Assembly (NCBI GenBank): GCA_012845835.1
Contig: JABAKD010000003.1
Location: 5,424,870-5,488,869 of the forward strand
DNA from: Undaria pinnatifida
Taxonomy: Eukaryota; Sar; Phaeophyceae; Laminariales; Alariaceae
Direction: 5' to 3'
DNA: 64,000 nucleotides
Both the position numbers and the translations under genes were made by a program. Positions 21,201 to 33,600 of the stretch are shown piece after piece. The notes beneath the pieces are model-generated. The model did not search any database, was not told the origin of the DNA, and saw nothing but the letters and a program-made list of their open reading frames with translations. The stretch's first letter is position 1. Each line of letters starts with the position of its first letter.

Positions 21201-24200
21201 GTAGGCATGAACGAATGCGGTTGATTCGCAGCGAACTATCCCGCTGTGCTCGCTTCTATGTGGCCATTGTCCATGCCATTTCATGTCACCTCCCTTCTGT
21301 TTTGAGCTCGTCGTCGTACGGTTGAGGTACAAGGAAACCCGTACGTACTCGGTGAGAACAGCAGTATGTACGACGAGCATGAACGCCAATTGACGACATT
21401 GGCAAGCACACAACAGCAGGTGTAGCAGCGTAGCCGAAGGGCGAAACTTCTAGCACATAGTGCAGCAACTAGTAGCAACCAGAACTACAGCAGATAGCTC
21501 AAAGTGCAGTGCGAGTGCCGTTGGCAAGTTTAGTCGTACACGCATCACTCTGTCCAATATATAACTAACCGTTTATGTCCATATTGATGAAGAAGAAAAA
21601 ATTACATCAAATAATTCCTATAAGAATAATACGTCGTACGAGCGGACGTTCTGGTGTGCTCCTGCCGGGAGACCATCGAGCACACCGCATGTTTTACCCA
21701 AACAAGAGCCAACAAGAGGCAGGGCAGGGGCCCCCAACACAGAGACACGTGACAACCACGGCCAGCTGTCGATCGCGTAATTGGCCGGTAGTCCGTGCTT
21801 CGGTGGGTGTATCGGAAGTCGTTCGTAGTACTACAGCTGTAGACCGTCGAAAGACCACGTGACATGTGACATCGCGTTCTGGCGGCAGCCTCGCCAGTAG
21901 ACCCCCCAATATTTATTTTTCTTTTCTTTTTCTTGGCCCCATGCACCCATTTCCTTTCCTTTCTCTTCTTTGTTCTTTGTTTCTTTTTTCCAAGTGACTT
22001 GCGTCTGTTGTGCGTATGCGTAGTGATAGATACTACGTGTGATATAAACGTGGTATTTTTTTTTTTTTTTTTGTCCTCCGGCGGATGGGGAAAAATAAAG
22101 CTTTAGCTCACCACACTTCCACGTATTTTCATACGCGTCGTGTGTCGATTTAACTCAGTTGCTTCCGCAGTAGTCTTTCTTGGGTGGCAAGCGGTATAGT
22201 CGGTTTTCCCAGGCGCGAGTAATGAGACGTATGCACCGGTATGGACCTGGAACATCGTATACTGACTCCCGATTTCACTTTTATATGTTTCTGGTGGAGG
22301 CATGAATTGCGTCAGCTGTGATTTATGCGTGTACCACCTTGGGTTGTTTGTGTTTTTTCCTAGGGTATTCCTCTGCTCCAGAGTGACTGGAACCAGTCCT
22401 GTGACCACGGACTGGATTGTGCGAGTTAGTGTGAGAACGGCAAACAACTGAAATATTGCCTGTTTCTTGACCCTTCAGCTGCTTCCTGACAATTTGGTTT
22501 TTCTGCCTACACGATTTTGAACCTTTTCGCGATTTTTTCTTTTTTTTGGTCTAGTAAGTTGAACTTCCTACCATTTGCCGCTAATTAGCCGCCTGTGCAT
22601 TAGTTACGGAACGGTCCAGCTTTAGCTTTTCTTTGATTACCACCATTTGTTTTGTAGTTGACGAAGCTTCATCGGCTGAGATCTGGGCTTGGCTCATCAG
22701 CTCCACACAGCCCAGCACCCCATCGCAGCGCTATAGCTCACGGCAACGAAGCGCCGTGCAGTGCCCTGCGGCTCAGCTCAGCAGCGCACCGCAGCGCAGC
22801 GCTAGCTCAGCAGAGAAAAGCGCTATGCTTTGCCGCGCTCTGCCGTCGCGATCGTTCGTTGTTCATGATATCTAAAACTCCGCGTAGGCTGATATTTAGG
22901 TATTGAGCGCTTTATTCTATATCGCGTCAACCATCTTAATATCATACAATATGGGGGAGGGAATGTAATCTCTATGCAAAGATCCTGTTTTGTTTTAATC
23001 AATTGTCAGCCGGCCGCCCCGGTGGTCTAGTGGTTTTACCCTCGAATACTACCAACGTTTGGTTGTCATTGAGTTCGACACCCACCACGATGAAATTTGA
23101 CTTTATTTGCAAAAATGCAATCAAAAAAAGAGATCATCTGCTGAGAGCGCCTGCTGGGTACAATTCGACGCGAGTCGACGAGGGAAGAAAATGCTCGATT
23201 CTCCTCGCGGTAAAAATGAAGGCACGTGCCGAAGTGGGGAGGGAGAAGGAGGGCCCGCTATGTGACCCCGGATCTGAGTTACTACTGGGAGGGAGCGCGA
23301 GAATGGTGCGGGGATGATAAATGGGATGAAGAAAAAAAAATGTTGCAAAGAAAGGTATATGATTATTTCTACCAGTAAATAATATGTCAGTCTGTAGAAA
23401 ATACGCACGGCACCATCAGCAGTCGTCATGGTAGAGACACTCCGGATATTATGTATTGGGGGGACGCGTCCGATTTCGACAACGTGAAAGCACCCACGAA
23501 GCAAAGATAGCAGACACACATATCCCGCCTTCTCGAGAAAAAACAGAGAAGAAGCGCTACGCCAACCTCCCGTACGAGCAAAGCCACCCCCGCACCTATC
23601 TTAGACAACGCCGACGCAACGAGAGATCGCCCTCCTCTTCTTCGTTTTTCTCCTCGCCCGCAACCACGCAGACCAATCAATGCGACCGCCTTCACGTAAC
23701 AAACAAAACAATCTTCTTCCACAACCTCGCCGGCTGACATGGCCCCATGTCGACGTTTGATGCAAACCGACTTTGCATCCTGTCGACTTCGAACCTCCAT
23801 TGCCACGGGGACAGCAGTGCAGTCTCTTCATTAATGCCAAGGCCTCTTTCGTTTCGCCTAGAGGCGACGCAGGTTCTCAATAATACTCTTTTCGATATTT
23901 TTGTTTGATAGACGCCAACTTTTACTTGACGGCGCATTTAACATAGTGTGTTTCGCCTGTCCTTGCCTTCTTTGTTGTATAATATTACGTTTTTTTTCTG
24001 TCAAATAATGACTTTCATAATCCCATGTTCGTAGTAAACTCTTGGCATTACTTTAAAGTTCAATGCATGCCAAATTGGACAGCTACACCTTAAGTTGTCG
24101 AAGTGCTGCCCTGCCCTACCCGAAGCATGGGCGCCGGCGGATGCCGGCGCCCATGCGGAGCCCTTGTATGTATATTATATGTATATTATGTATATGATAT

Positions 24201-27200
24201 GTATATTATACATATATTATATGTGTATTATATGTGTGTTCTGTATGACATCAATCCCGAACGGGTTCATATTGTCGGTATTAATGGCGCTATTCTGCTG
24301 TCTTTTTTTGCTCATGAGCCGATTTTCTTTTGCTGTTCTTGTCTTTGTCTGGGGTTTACAATATGGGATGCAGCAGCAAAGCCGACGGATGCGGGCAAGG
24401 AGAGCGGGGTTGGCGGTGCCGGGCCTAACGCTGGGCCTGGGGGCGCGGCCGGAGCGGGAGCGGGGGCGGAGGCAGGGGCGGGGGCGGGGATGGGGGGTGG
24501 TGGGCAGGTGAGAATTGGGCTATTTAGCGGTCTAAGCATAAAAAACATACTGGTACAAGGTAAAGTACCAACAATATGATCAGGTGTTTTTTGTTTTAGT
24601 TGTGTTCGTGTTTTTTCTTTTTAACAACGAGAAGGCGTCGACCCAACCCAACACTAACCCTGCCCCTAACCCCAAGCCCAATCGACTCTACGGCTCGACT
24701 CAAGCGCGCCTTCGAGGCGCGTTTGGGAAAATCTTGAAATAGTAAAAGGTGCGAACCACCTTATAACTCGTAATATTTTTGGTCCTTTCGCTGGGGTGCA
24801 CGTATTGTGTGCCAAGAACACGGTGAAAAGTACCATGGTACAAGGTAAGAATCGGCGGTCAAAAGCTCTCGCGAGTTGCGCTGTAAACTAAGAGTGATAA
24901 CAAAAAGTAAAAAAAAAAAAAACTCTGATTTCGAGTTATGTTGAGAAAAATCTACCAGGTAGCAGGGTATATAATATATAGGCGTGGTAGATTCGTGCGA
25001 CTGCAAGGTCTCTGTGGATGATGCCGCCCGCTCAATGAAACGCGTACAAGAGCTTGACAGTGGCCGCCAGTGGGCAGTGGAAGGGTATCGGTAGACAGAT
25101 GAAAGCCGAGTGGTTGTTACTATTCGGTTCTGAAGAAACGAGTGCATATTACTATTTCATTCGGAAGCCTATATGTCTGTCGTGGAAAACTGGTGAAGGA
25201 TGCGCACTGCGCAGGTATATACGGTGCGGGGCTTTGCCTCCCGTCCTTTGTGCCTTTCTTGCGCCACTTTTTAGGTAATGGTATCGACAGCTTTTTCGGC
25301 GGAGGCGTTGATCGAAGACGCTCTGAATTGCCCCGTTCCGTTTGGAGATGGGGAAGGAGATTCGACCGAACCCTGCTTAACCTAACCCAACCCTCCTTAC
25401 CGGTTTTGGCAGTTTAGCCCTTTTAGCCCTTTTAACACCGCACTCCCGACATGGGGACAAAACACTTGCGCTTAGACTAGGATTGAATAATGTTAGGAGT
25501 TGAAAATGGATTAACTCAGCGCAACTTTCGTTAACCTATCCCAATGCAGCTTTCAGCGGAGGTCTTAATCGAAGACGCCCTTGCGGAGGTCGGACTCGCT
25601 CCGTTCCGTCTGAAGATGAGGAGGAAGATCTTCGACACACTTACCTTGGAATTTACGGACGGCGATCGGTTACGTGAGTGGAACAATGGGAGTTGGCCTG
25701 GTCACTCAACCTGGCCGAATTAGTTGACGTCTTCACCCCTCATGAACGTGCTTGACGGCCTGCAGTAGTTCGGTGCCTTCCCTCTACAATCCGATGGGCT
25801 GTCATGATGTTTTTTTACTGGTTCTACGCAATGGCTTCATCTTCTGGGTCTTTGTTCACGGCTTCACACCCTCAACTGGGTCCGCGTTGCTGGAGACAGA
25901 TTACTTGGGATTAAAATGGGATGGATTTTGCAGTTCCAAAAGGTTTCAACATTATGGCGTTTTTCGTTGTGGTGTATTGGTATGATGGGGTTCCTTGAAC
26001 CCAAAGACTCCGCCTTCAGGAAGGCCTATTGACTCCCATGTGATGAGTTTCTGCGATGGATCGCCTTGGTGCCAAATGGACCCGATTGGATTTTGTTTAG
26101 GCCCGCACTCGAATCTAATGGGCTACCGTGATGGGTTTTATTGTTTCCAATGCAGCGGTGGCAAAGGTGTCGAAGGACGTGGAGTGGGCCATGAACGAAA
26201 ACAGCCCGTACTTGAGGAAGAAGGACGACTACTTGGCGAAGGCCCGGCAGCTCGCCTTCAACCTCAAGAAGAACGAGCAGCTCAGGTGCGGCATCCATCA
26301 GCCGTGGGCCATCAAGTTTCACGCCATCGGCCATCAGTAATCAACGGAAGGCAATCAATTGAGACCACCAATGCCCAACCGTAAATACGCAATAATCGGC
26401 TTTCAATATTTATTCGTAGGCGATCAACCATCTATAGCCTAATCCACGATCTATTTTCAGCGATCAAACATCACTAACCAACCATTAACAGTGAAAACAA
26501 GTGTCGAACGTTGATAACCGACCAGGGGCCATCAACAATCAACAATCAATAGCCAACCGTCAATCGTGAGACCATCAACTATGAACTATCGATCATGGAC
26601 CTTGAACCATGAAGCACGTCCTTTGTTCTCTTCATACGGTCAACCATAAACATACATCATCGTCAATCAACCATACGCAATCAACCATAGACCATCAGCA
26701 ACAGACAGTCAACCATGAAGAGTAGAATACTTATGCTTTTGCGAAAGTTATTGTTTTTCCCGAGAACAGTCTTGAACGCTCAAACATCAATGTTTTTTTG
26801 TTTTTTGTACTTCGCTCAGGCAAGACGTACGGGAGGGACTCGTAGCGCCCGAGAGGCTAGTCGTGATGACTTCGACGGAGCTGATGTCGAAGGACAAGCG
26901 TGAGGCGATGGACAAGGCTGTCAGCGACAGGACGGAGGCGCGAATGTGAGACAGACCATTGCCGTCCAACACGTGTGCAGACTTGATATACATATACCTA
27001 TATTGTATTATTAGGCGTCAGCCGTCGGCCCCGTTACGTAAAACCTGGTATGTGTTTCTCTTGACCAATAAGGGTTGCAATAAGATGAAAGCATCCAGTC
27101 GCCACATGTTACAGGATAAAGGCTGGGGCGCTATCTGCTACACACATAATTAAAGGAAATGAGACGTGCGCGACCAAATTGTAAGCGATAAGGATGGCTT

Positions 27201-30200
27201 AGGATGACTTAGGATGACAGGACTCAGTCCTTTGAGGTCTCGGTGTCGTTGTTGCTGCTGGCGTGTCCTTTCTTCACAAGTCTCAACTCTCCAACTTGTT
27301 TCGTTTGTCGGCCTCATCAATCAGTACAACGTGTCATCCTCGCTTAGTTCTGATATTCACTTGTCAGCCCCGCTTCTCATATAATGGCCAGTCTCTCTGA
27401 GGCTTTTTTAGCTTCGTTTCTCAGGTTCCTTTTATCAATTATCAATTATCAGGCTCACTTTCTGAGGTTTCTATACCGGTCTCATTTATGTGCGGACTTT
27501 TGTCATGTTTCTTAGACTCAACGGATTGCACTTTTGTAATTCATTGCGGAGGGAGGGGGGAGGGAGTGGAGGGGGAGGGGGCGTGGGGGAAGGGCTCGGC
27601 CTATCTGGGGTAGAGCTACTCAGACACTCGATCAGACGAAAACTCGACCCTTCCCTGGCTGAAGCGACTTTGTCTACATTTTTTGTACGCTCCACGAGCG
27701 GCATCCGCCCGCTACGCTAGCTCAAATAGAACAACACTTGGAGCGGACAGAGGTCCATGATTTGGGTGCAACTTAGGATTTGCAAATGTCAAGAGCTGCA
27801 CGCTCCAGGAAACAACCCGGACGTCGCATTCACGCGCGAATCACGGCATCCACACGAGAAAGAAAGGACGGAGAGAAGAGTAGTAGTGTTGTACTGTTGC
27901 ATCTTTATGAACGAATTGGACATAAAGCCATGAGCTTTACGCAGTACCAGCTAGTAATAGCTGCTACTGCTTGTGGTGGTGTACTTTTGTTGGCCAAGCA
28001 GAAATCGATGTACCAGGTATGCGTTCGATTTGAAAACACCGAGCTGAAGAAGATGCTCAACGACATGATGGATGTCGGCAACTCTGTCTGCGCTCGCCTA
28101 CATTGTCGCGCTGCTAATCGACACGTACTACATGTTCTGTTATGCTGACCTGACTACGCTTTGCTCTGCTTGCAGAAGATGCTCGACATCAAAACATGCC
28201 AGCTCATGAGCTGGATGTGCTTGTTGTGTGATTTCTTCAGCTGAAGCAGACAGATGCATTAGTACACGAGTCCTGTACTCCGGACCTAAACGTACCTCGT
28301 ACTGGTACGTATAAAAAGGGACACGTATCTTGATTGAAGTCTAGAATCTTTTATCTTGAAATCGGTGTGGGGATTTCGGTGTTTAAGTTTGTGCAGAACG
28401 CACAGCAGCACGTACGATGGTTTACTTGGTAGGTTCGAGTCGAGCCGAACGTCCCTCTTTGACTTGTTTCTAGCTTTGTCGGAACTTGTCGTGTTGAATT
28501 TAGTGTGGGAGCGGCTACCTCGCTCGGTTTTGAGTCTGTTCCTATTCTGACCCGAGTGTCGAAAACCCACTTTTAGTTTGTTTTTCGGTTTCTTGAAAAA
28601 CCATGCGTCTTCGGTTTAGCGTGGAATAAGTTATCTTCAAAGTAGTGTGGAAAAAATTATCTTGAAGGTTGTGCGGAGAGCACATAAAGCACGTACCGCA
28701 ACAGTGCATCTGGTAGGTTAGAGTCGTGCCGAAAGTCCAGTTTCGATTTGTTCCCCGATTTTGTTGGTCGGAGACTTTTATGTTGAATTTAGTGCGGGAG
28801 CGGCCATTTGGCTCGGTTGCAACTCTTTTTCGATTTTGACTCGAGTTCTGAAGATTCATCTATTGTCGAATTTTTGCTTAAATAAATATTTTGTTTTTTC
28901 CGTGGAAAAAAGTTATCTTGAAATTTGCAGTAGATATTTAGCTTGAAGCTAGAGTGGATTTCTTTGTCAAGTTTCTTGAAGTTTGTGAGGGTTTTTTTCT
29001 TGCAGTTAGTGTAGGGGCGATCCGGAAGAACACAAAGAAAGCGAAGAGAGCAAGGAACGCAAAGAAATCCAGGAAGCGTCTCCGAAAAGGTTCTGGCAGG
29101 CGTGTTCCAGGTGGGAGCGCTGAGAGCGAAGCACGGCCTTTTAATCAAGTGATCAAGGTTTAGAAGTTTTAGACAGCATCATGTTCATTTGTTGAGAGGT
29201 CAGAGGGCAATAGTCTACGACATTAGACGGCATTAGTCAACTGGATTGCAGGTAAAAAGTTTTCTAACTACATCCCCACAGTAGGCCTTATCATACCCCC
29301 CCCTCTGGAACGGCGGGATGCAGTTCGGCCTGATATGCGGGCGGGCATGTCAAACGCACGTGCAAGCTGCGCCTTAAGGAGCCGTGATGCTTGCAGCAGG
29401 GTTGGTAACGACTTTTATTACTTCATCAATGTGAACACTATGGCCAATCTGACGAAGGATTCGTCATCCTCGCCCCAAAATTGCCACGACGACCTTTTTA
29501 GCTCCGTCTGTTTTGTTTTGTTTTAACCCGAGGATTTTCAGCTCATCCCCGCCTTTGTGGGTTTGTCTGAGTTCCCTAAAAAAAATTGTCGTACCCGTTA
29601 AAATCCGGCACTAAACACCACCTTTACAAAAAAAATCAAAACGCCAAGCTTATACTCCCAAGTAGGTTGCTATATATTTCCGTTTGACCGGGGATGCTTC
29701 ATCACCATCCCCCCTTCGAAAAAACGGAGTGCCTTGCTGCGGATGGCGACTATAGCGGGCAGTATCTGGTACTCAATCATATTCTCAAGGTCAGATCGCA
29801 GCCTAGCTGCTCATATGACATGTGATAGTAGTGAGCACACCCGTACGAAGCAGGTTGTGTTACGTAGGTAATATCATTCCAGCTCGCAATGTAGAGTAGC
29901 TTAGTCGGCAACCTGACTTTTTTTATTATCATCTCTGGGCTTTGCCAAGTTTTTGCCGAGTTGAGATCAAGTTGTCGTTCTCAATAGTTGTTAGTATTAT
30001 TTATTTTTTTCCCTCCGACAATCAGGTACCATCCCGAAAAAAATCGAATATGTTGCCGTAATGCAGTATCAATAGCATCTCTCTTTTGGCTGCCAACCTT
30101 TTGCCAGGTTCCCTTCCCCACATACCTGGTATGTCTTTTTTAGGCCCCTCAGGGCTATAGTTTATACCTATGCATACACTCGTCGCGAAATCGCGACCTG

Positions 30201-30584
30201 GGTGGTCAGTCACAGAGGTTACCTGAAAAAGGCGTCCCTTGCAGGAGCCTTTCCGCGCCAGGGACGACCCGTCCGTCCCTCAGACGATGCTCATCGCTAC
30301 CTGATCAATCAGGTCGCTACCTTCGTTACCGGGGCGCCCGAAGCTTTCCACGGCGAGGGTGGCGAGTTTGTGTGATATTGTCCGTACTGTTGCAGAATGC
30401 TCAAGAGTTCAGAGTCGTACATGCTACGGAATCACCTTGTGTCTGGTATATCTTTCGAACGAAAATATCATGTTGTAAGTACGACTCCACAACACTCTTT
30501 CACACAGCACTCACGGGGTGCTGTTCTGACAATCTACTATCCGATGTATTGCGTGATTGTAGGAGGTTATCGGATAGTAGATGT

Positions 30585-30616
<32 letters not shown>

Positions 30617-33600
30617 TCCTCCGGCGGATGGGGAAAAATAAAGCTTTAGCTCACCACACTTCCACGTATTTTCATACGCGTCGTGTGTCGATGTAACTCA
30701 GTTGTTTTCGCAGCCCAACGCTAGCTGGCGCACCCTTCGGGTCCCATTGTAGGTATAGCGTAAGCTGTCCCTATCAGTGGTCTTCGTTACAACCCCGGCA
30801 GCGCAAGCTGCCGTTGTATACGGGTGCGTGTGTATGTCGACCCGGCCTGTCCCCTGAGGGTCAGTTTCGGTGGAGATAGCCACCCGGAATGTCATCTTTC
30901 CGGGTAGTGTGGGACTTGCGCAAGCTCACCCACTAACAAAACCCCTGGCCATGGGAGATAGCCTTCCGCCGGACTTGGTCCAGTTACGGTCCACCCTACC
31001 CATTCGGGCGTTGGTCCTCGATTGTCAGAACAGCACCCCGTGAGTGCTGAGAATTTGTCTGATGGGTGTACTATTAATACGATTACCGACAGTATTAATA
31101 GTTATCCTTCTGAACCTCGTTGTGGTCAGAAGAGGGACACCGCTAGTAGTGCAGCTGTTCCAGTATTAATAGGTGCAAGACCGAAACGCCGTGCGGTCGA
31201 TTGTAATACAGCAGTAAATAGCGGATGCCCTTACAATACCAATAATAAAAAAGTAATTTACACCCATCAGACAAATTCTCAGCACTCACGGGGTGCTGTT
31301 CTGACAATCTACTATCCGATAACCTCGTACAATCACGCCGAACGCGCTCGTCGTCACGAGGCATCTGGCCTCGCAGGTGGTCACATCAGTGCATCGTTTA
31401 ACCGCGTGCCTCATCATAAAAGCGAAAAAAAATAAAGATAGATCGGGGGCATGCCGGGTTCGAACTCAGGCCATCAGATTAGTAGCGAAAACAAGTGGGG
31501 GGGGAAAGCGTACGTACTCGTAGAATAAAAAGAGAGAGACAGGGCATGCCAGGATTTGAACCCGGACCGTGAGTCATGAGTCAAAGTTGTCAAAAGTTCG
31601 CCCAGGCTGTAGAGTGCCAGATTTGTTGGGTTTGAGGTCCGATGGCTATGTATTCCTTGTGTCGAAACCATAACTTTGCATCAAAACGATTTCAGCACCG
31701 CTCGCGAGGGTGCGACGCGACCATGGCCGAGGCCGCACCCGACGCAGTAGGGTTCCGTTGACCCCCCGGCCAGCCTGTACTCTCTCGTCGCGATCTAGCG
31801 CGACAAACACGAAAATCTTCGTCTGAAAAAGGTGAGGAGCCCTCAGGGCACAACTCCAACAACATCGTCCTTGTGTTTATGACGCCTGCCTGCAGCTTCG
31901 CGCGTTATGATCGAGGATGTCATTGGCAACCAGAGACTCCGCAGTATGTGTTGCATCATTGCGAATAGGGTTGCAATAAAATAGATCATCATGGTAAAGT
32001 GCACACAAATATATCCAGAATGTCAAGAAGCACGCACTCACGTTGTTGATATTGTCCATAGCTGTTTGGTATTGTTGCTCTCCCCCAATCAATACGCTCT
32101 CCGTTTTAACCTCTTGGATCTACTACCGCAGATGAAGGTGCCGTTACCTCACGGTAATACTCGTGTGTAACAGCAGCAGCAGCCTCCGCACAGCTCTTAT
32201 GCGCGTGTAAATTCAGCGACGACAGCAGCAGCGGCAGCACCAGCGTTTCGACTAACGACAAGCAATATCCAGTATAATGTGCTTAGATAAGAATAATATG
32301 TTTGCTTTGCGCCGGTACCCGGTACGTATCGAACAACATAAAGAGGAGAGAAAAAAAAAGAAAACAAAACAAAAGTAGGAGAATGTTGAATGCACACCAT
32401 TATCGGCTCGACCCCAAAGGGAAGAAAACAGACCAAAAATTAGGAACTGCAGTCAGAAGGAAATGGTGTTCACCGTGACGCTCGAACACGCAACTTGTGA
32501 ATTTCGTGTCTAAGCGTCGAACTCATGTCGATGGTTTGTTTTTTGTAGACTTCTGCATATTTATACGTACGACCACGCACTTGACATTTTGGATCAGCAA
32601 TTTGGCCAAAAACGTTGTTTAGCGGGGGCCACCACGACACGAAGCGAGAAAGGCCGAGGCCACCCCCGGGAGAATTCGGGAGGGGCGGGCAAGGTGAGGC
32701 ACGTCCAGGAAACAGCGCGCCTAGAGGTGGACCTCAGCTCGAGTTGTGTCGAACACGGCTCAAAAGCTGGTCTAAATCACACCCTTCGACTGCTCTCGTG
32801 CAGCTTCCGGATATCCTTCCATGTATTTATGTCGAGGATCCCAGTTTATCAATACAACATGGGTTGGCCGATCAACGTACTGAACTATATGCTACTCATT
32901 CGACCGCTATCAATATGAACTATGAACAGGCTGGACTGGTACGACAAGAACAAGGACAAGATCAACAAGCAGTGCGGGATCAAGGAGCAGGAGGTGAGCG
33001 ATTCGTCTGCCTATGGTACAGGCTGGTTCACGCTAGACGTCCTAAACCGTTTCAGCATCCAAAGTTCACACCGATTTTTTGGAGTTTGACCCTGCATTTT
33101 TGCACACGTGAGTTGTATGCGCCCCTGCCGAGCCGTAGCCGAATGTCCCTCTTTTTTTTTGGTCCTGCAGATTTTTTCCGGCCAAATATTAATTCCCCAC
33201 CTACAGTAACAATACCAGCACCAACCATTACAGTGGAGAAAAACAAAACATATTTATGTACATATGTGTTTTTTTTTTTTAACGATTGAACAGGACCCCT
33301 CCCGTTAAAAAACTCACCCATACATATAGTATATTACAAGTACCAACAACGCAGCTTGCAAAGATGACTATTGACCCGAAATTCGTCGAACTCACGGCTG
33401 ACGTCCTTGAAACAGCGCAACAGTAGTGTTCCTTAACGATTGTTCCTTAATGATTATGCAGGGGTGTGTGGAAGACTTGTGCAAGCTCTCAGTGTCTGTT
33501 TCAACAAAATCACGTGATCTTTTGGACGCTTGTAATGAAACAGAGCGTAGTTTGCTACGCTGCCTCGTAGTTTATTTTCGTGTCGATATGTAATCGACTT

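Larger units (their letters stand above)
18952..24373 (+). other. TFIIS intron 2
   Basis: 5.4 kb. Contains a (CCCGA)n array, a 463-bp tandem duplication, a truncated poly(A) retroposon, the reverse family E copy, a SINE-like element, a 14-bp-stem hairpin and an AT microsatellite. Low-complexity GCGCAGC/CTCAGC sequence at about 22690-22830. Confidence 0.65.
26946..32929 (+). other. TFIIS intron 6
   Basis: 6.0 kb. Contains a G-rich run (27543-27595), a 289-bp diverged tandem duplication (about 28330-28880), a TIR element with a nested retroposon (30551-31338) and tRNA-like fragments on the minus strand (31441-31600). Short basic frames near 28954-29163 are unsupported. Confidence 0.6.

Noticed and set aside
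28020-28200. Two similar gaagatgctcaacgac / gaagatgctcgacatc blocks that might be exons
   Set aside because: Neither fits the phases of TFIIS exons 6 and 7, which join correctly without them, and no other gene context exists.
28954-29163. Very basic short frame resembling a ribosomal or histone-like tail
   Set aside because: Lies inside a TFIIS intron on the same strand, after a tandemly duplicated stretch. Composition is Lys/Arg-rich by simple A/G-rich DNA and no family is recognised.
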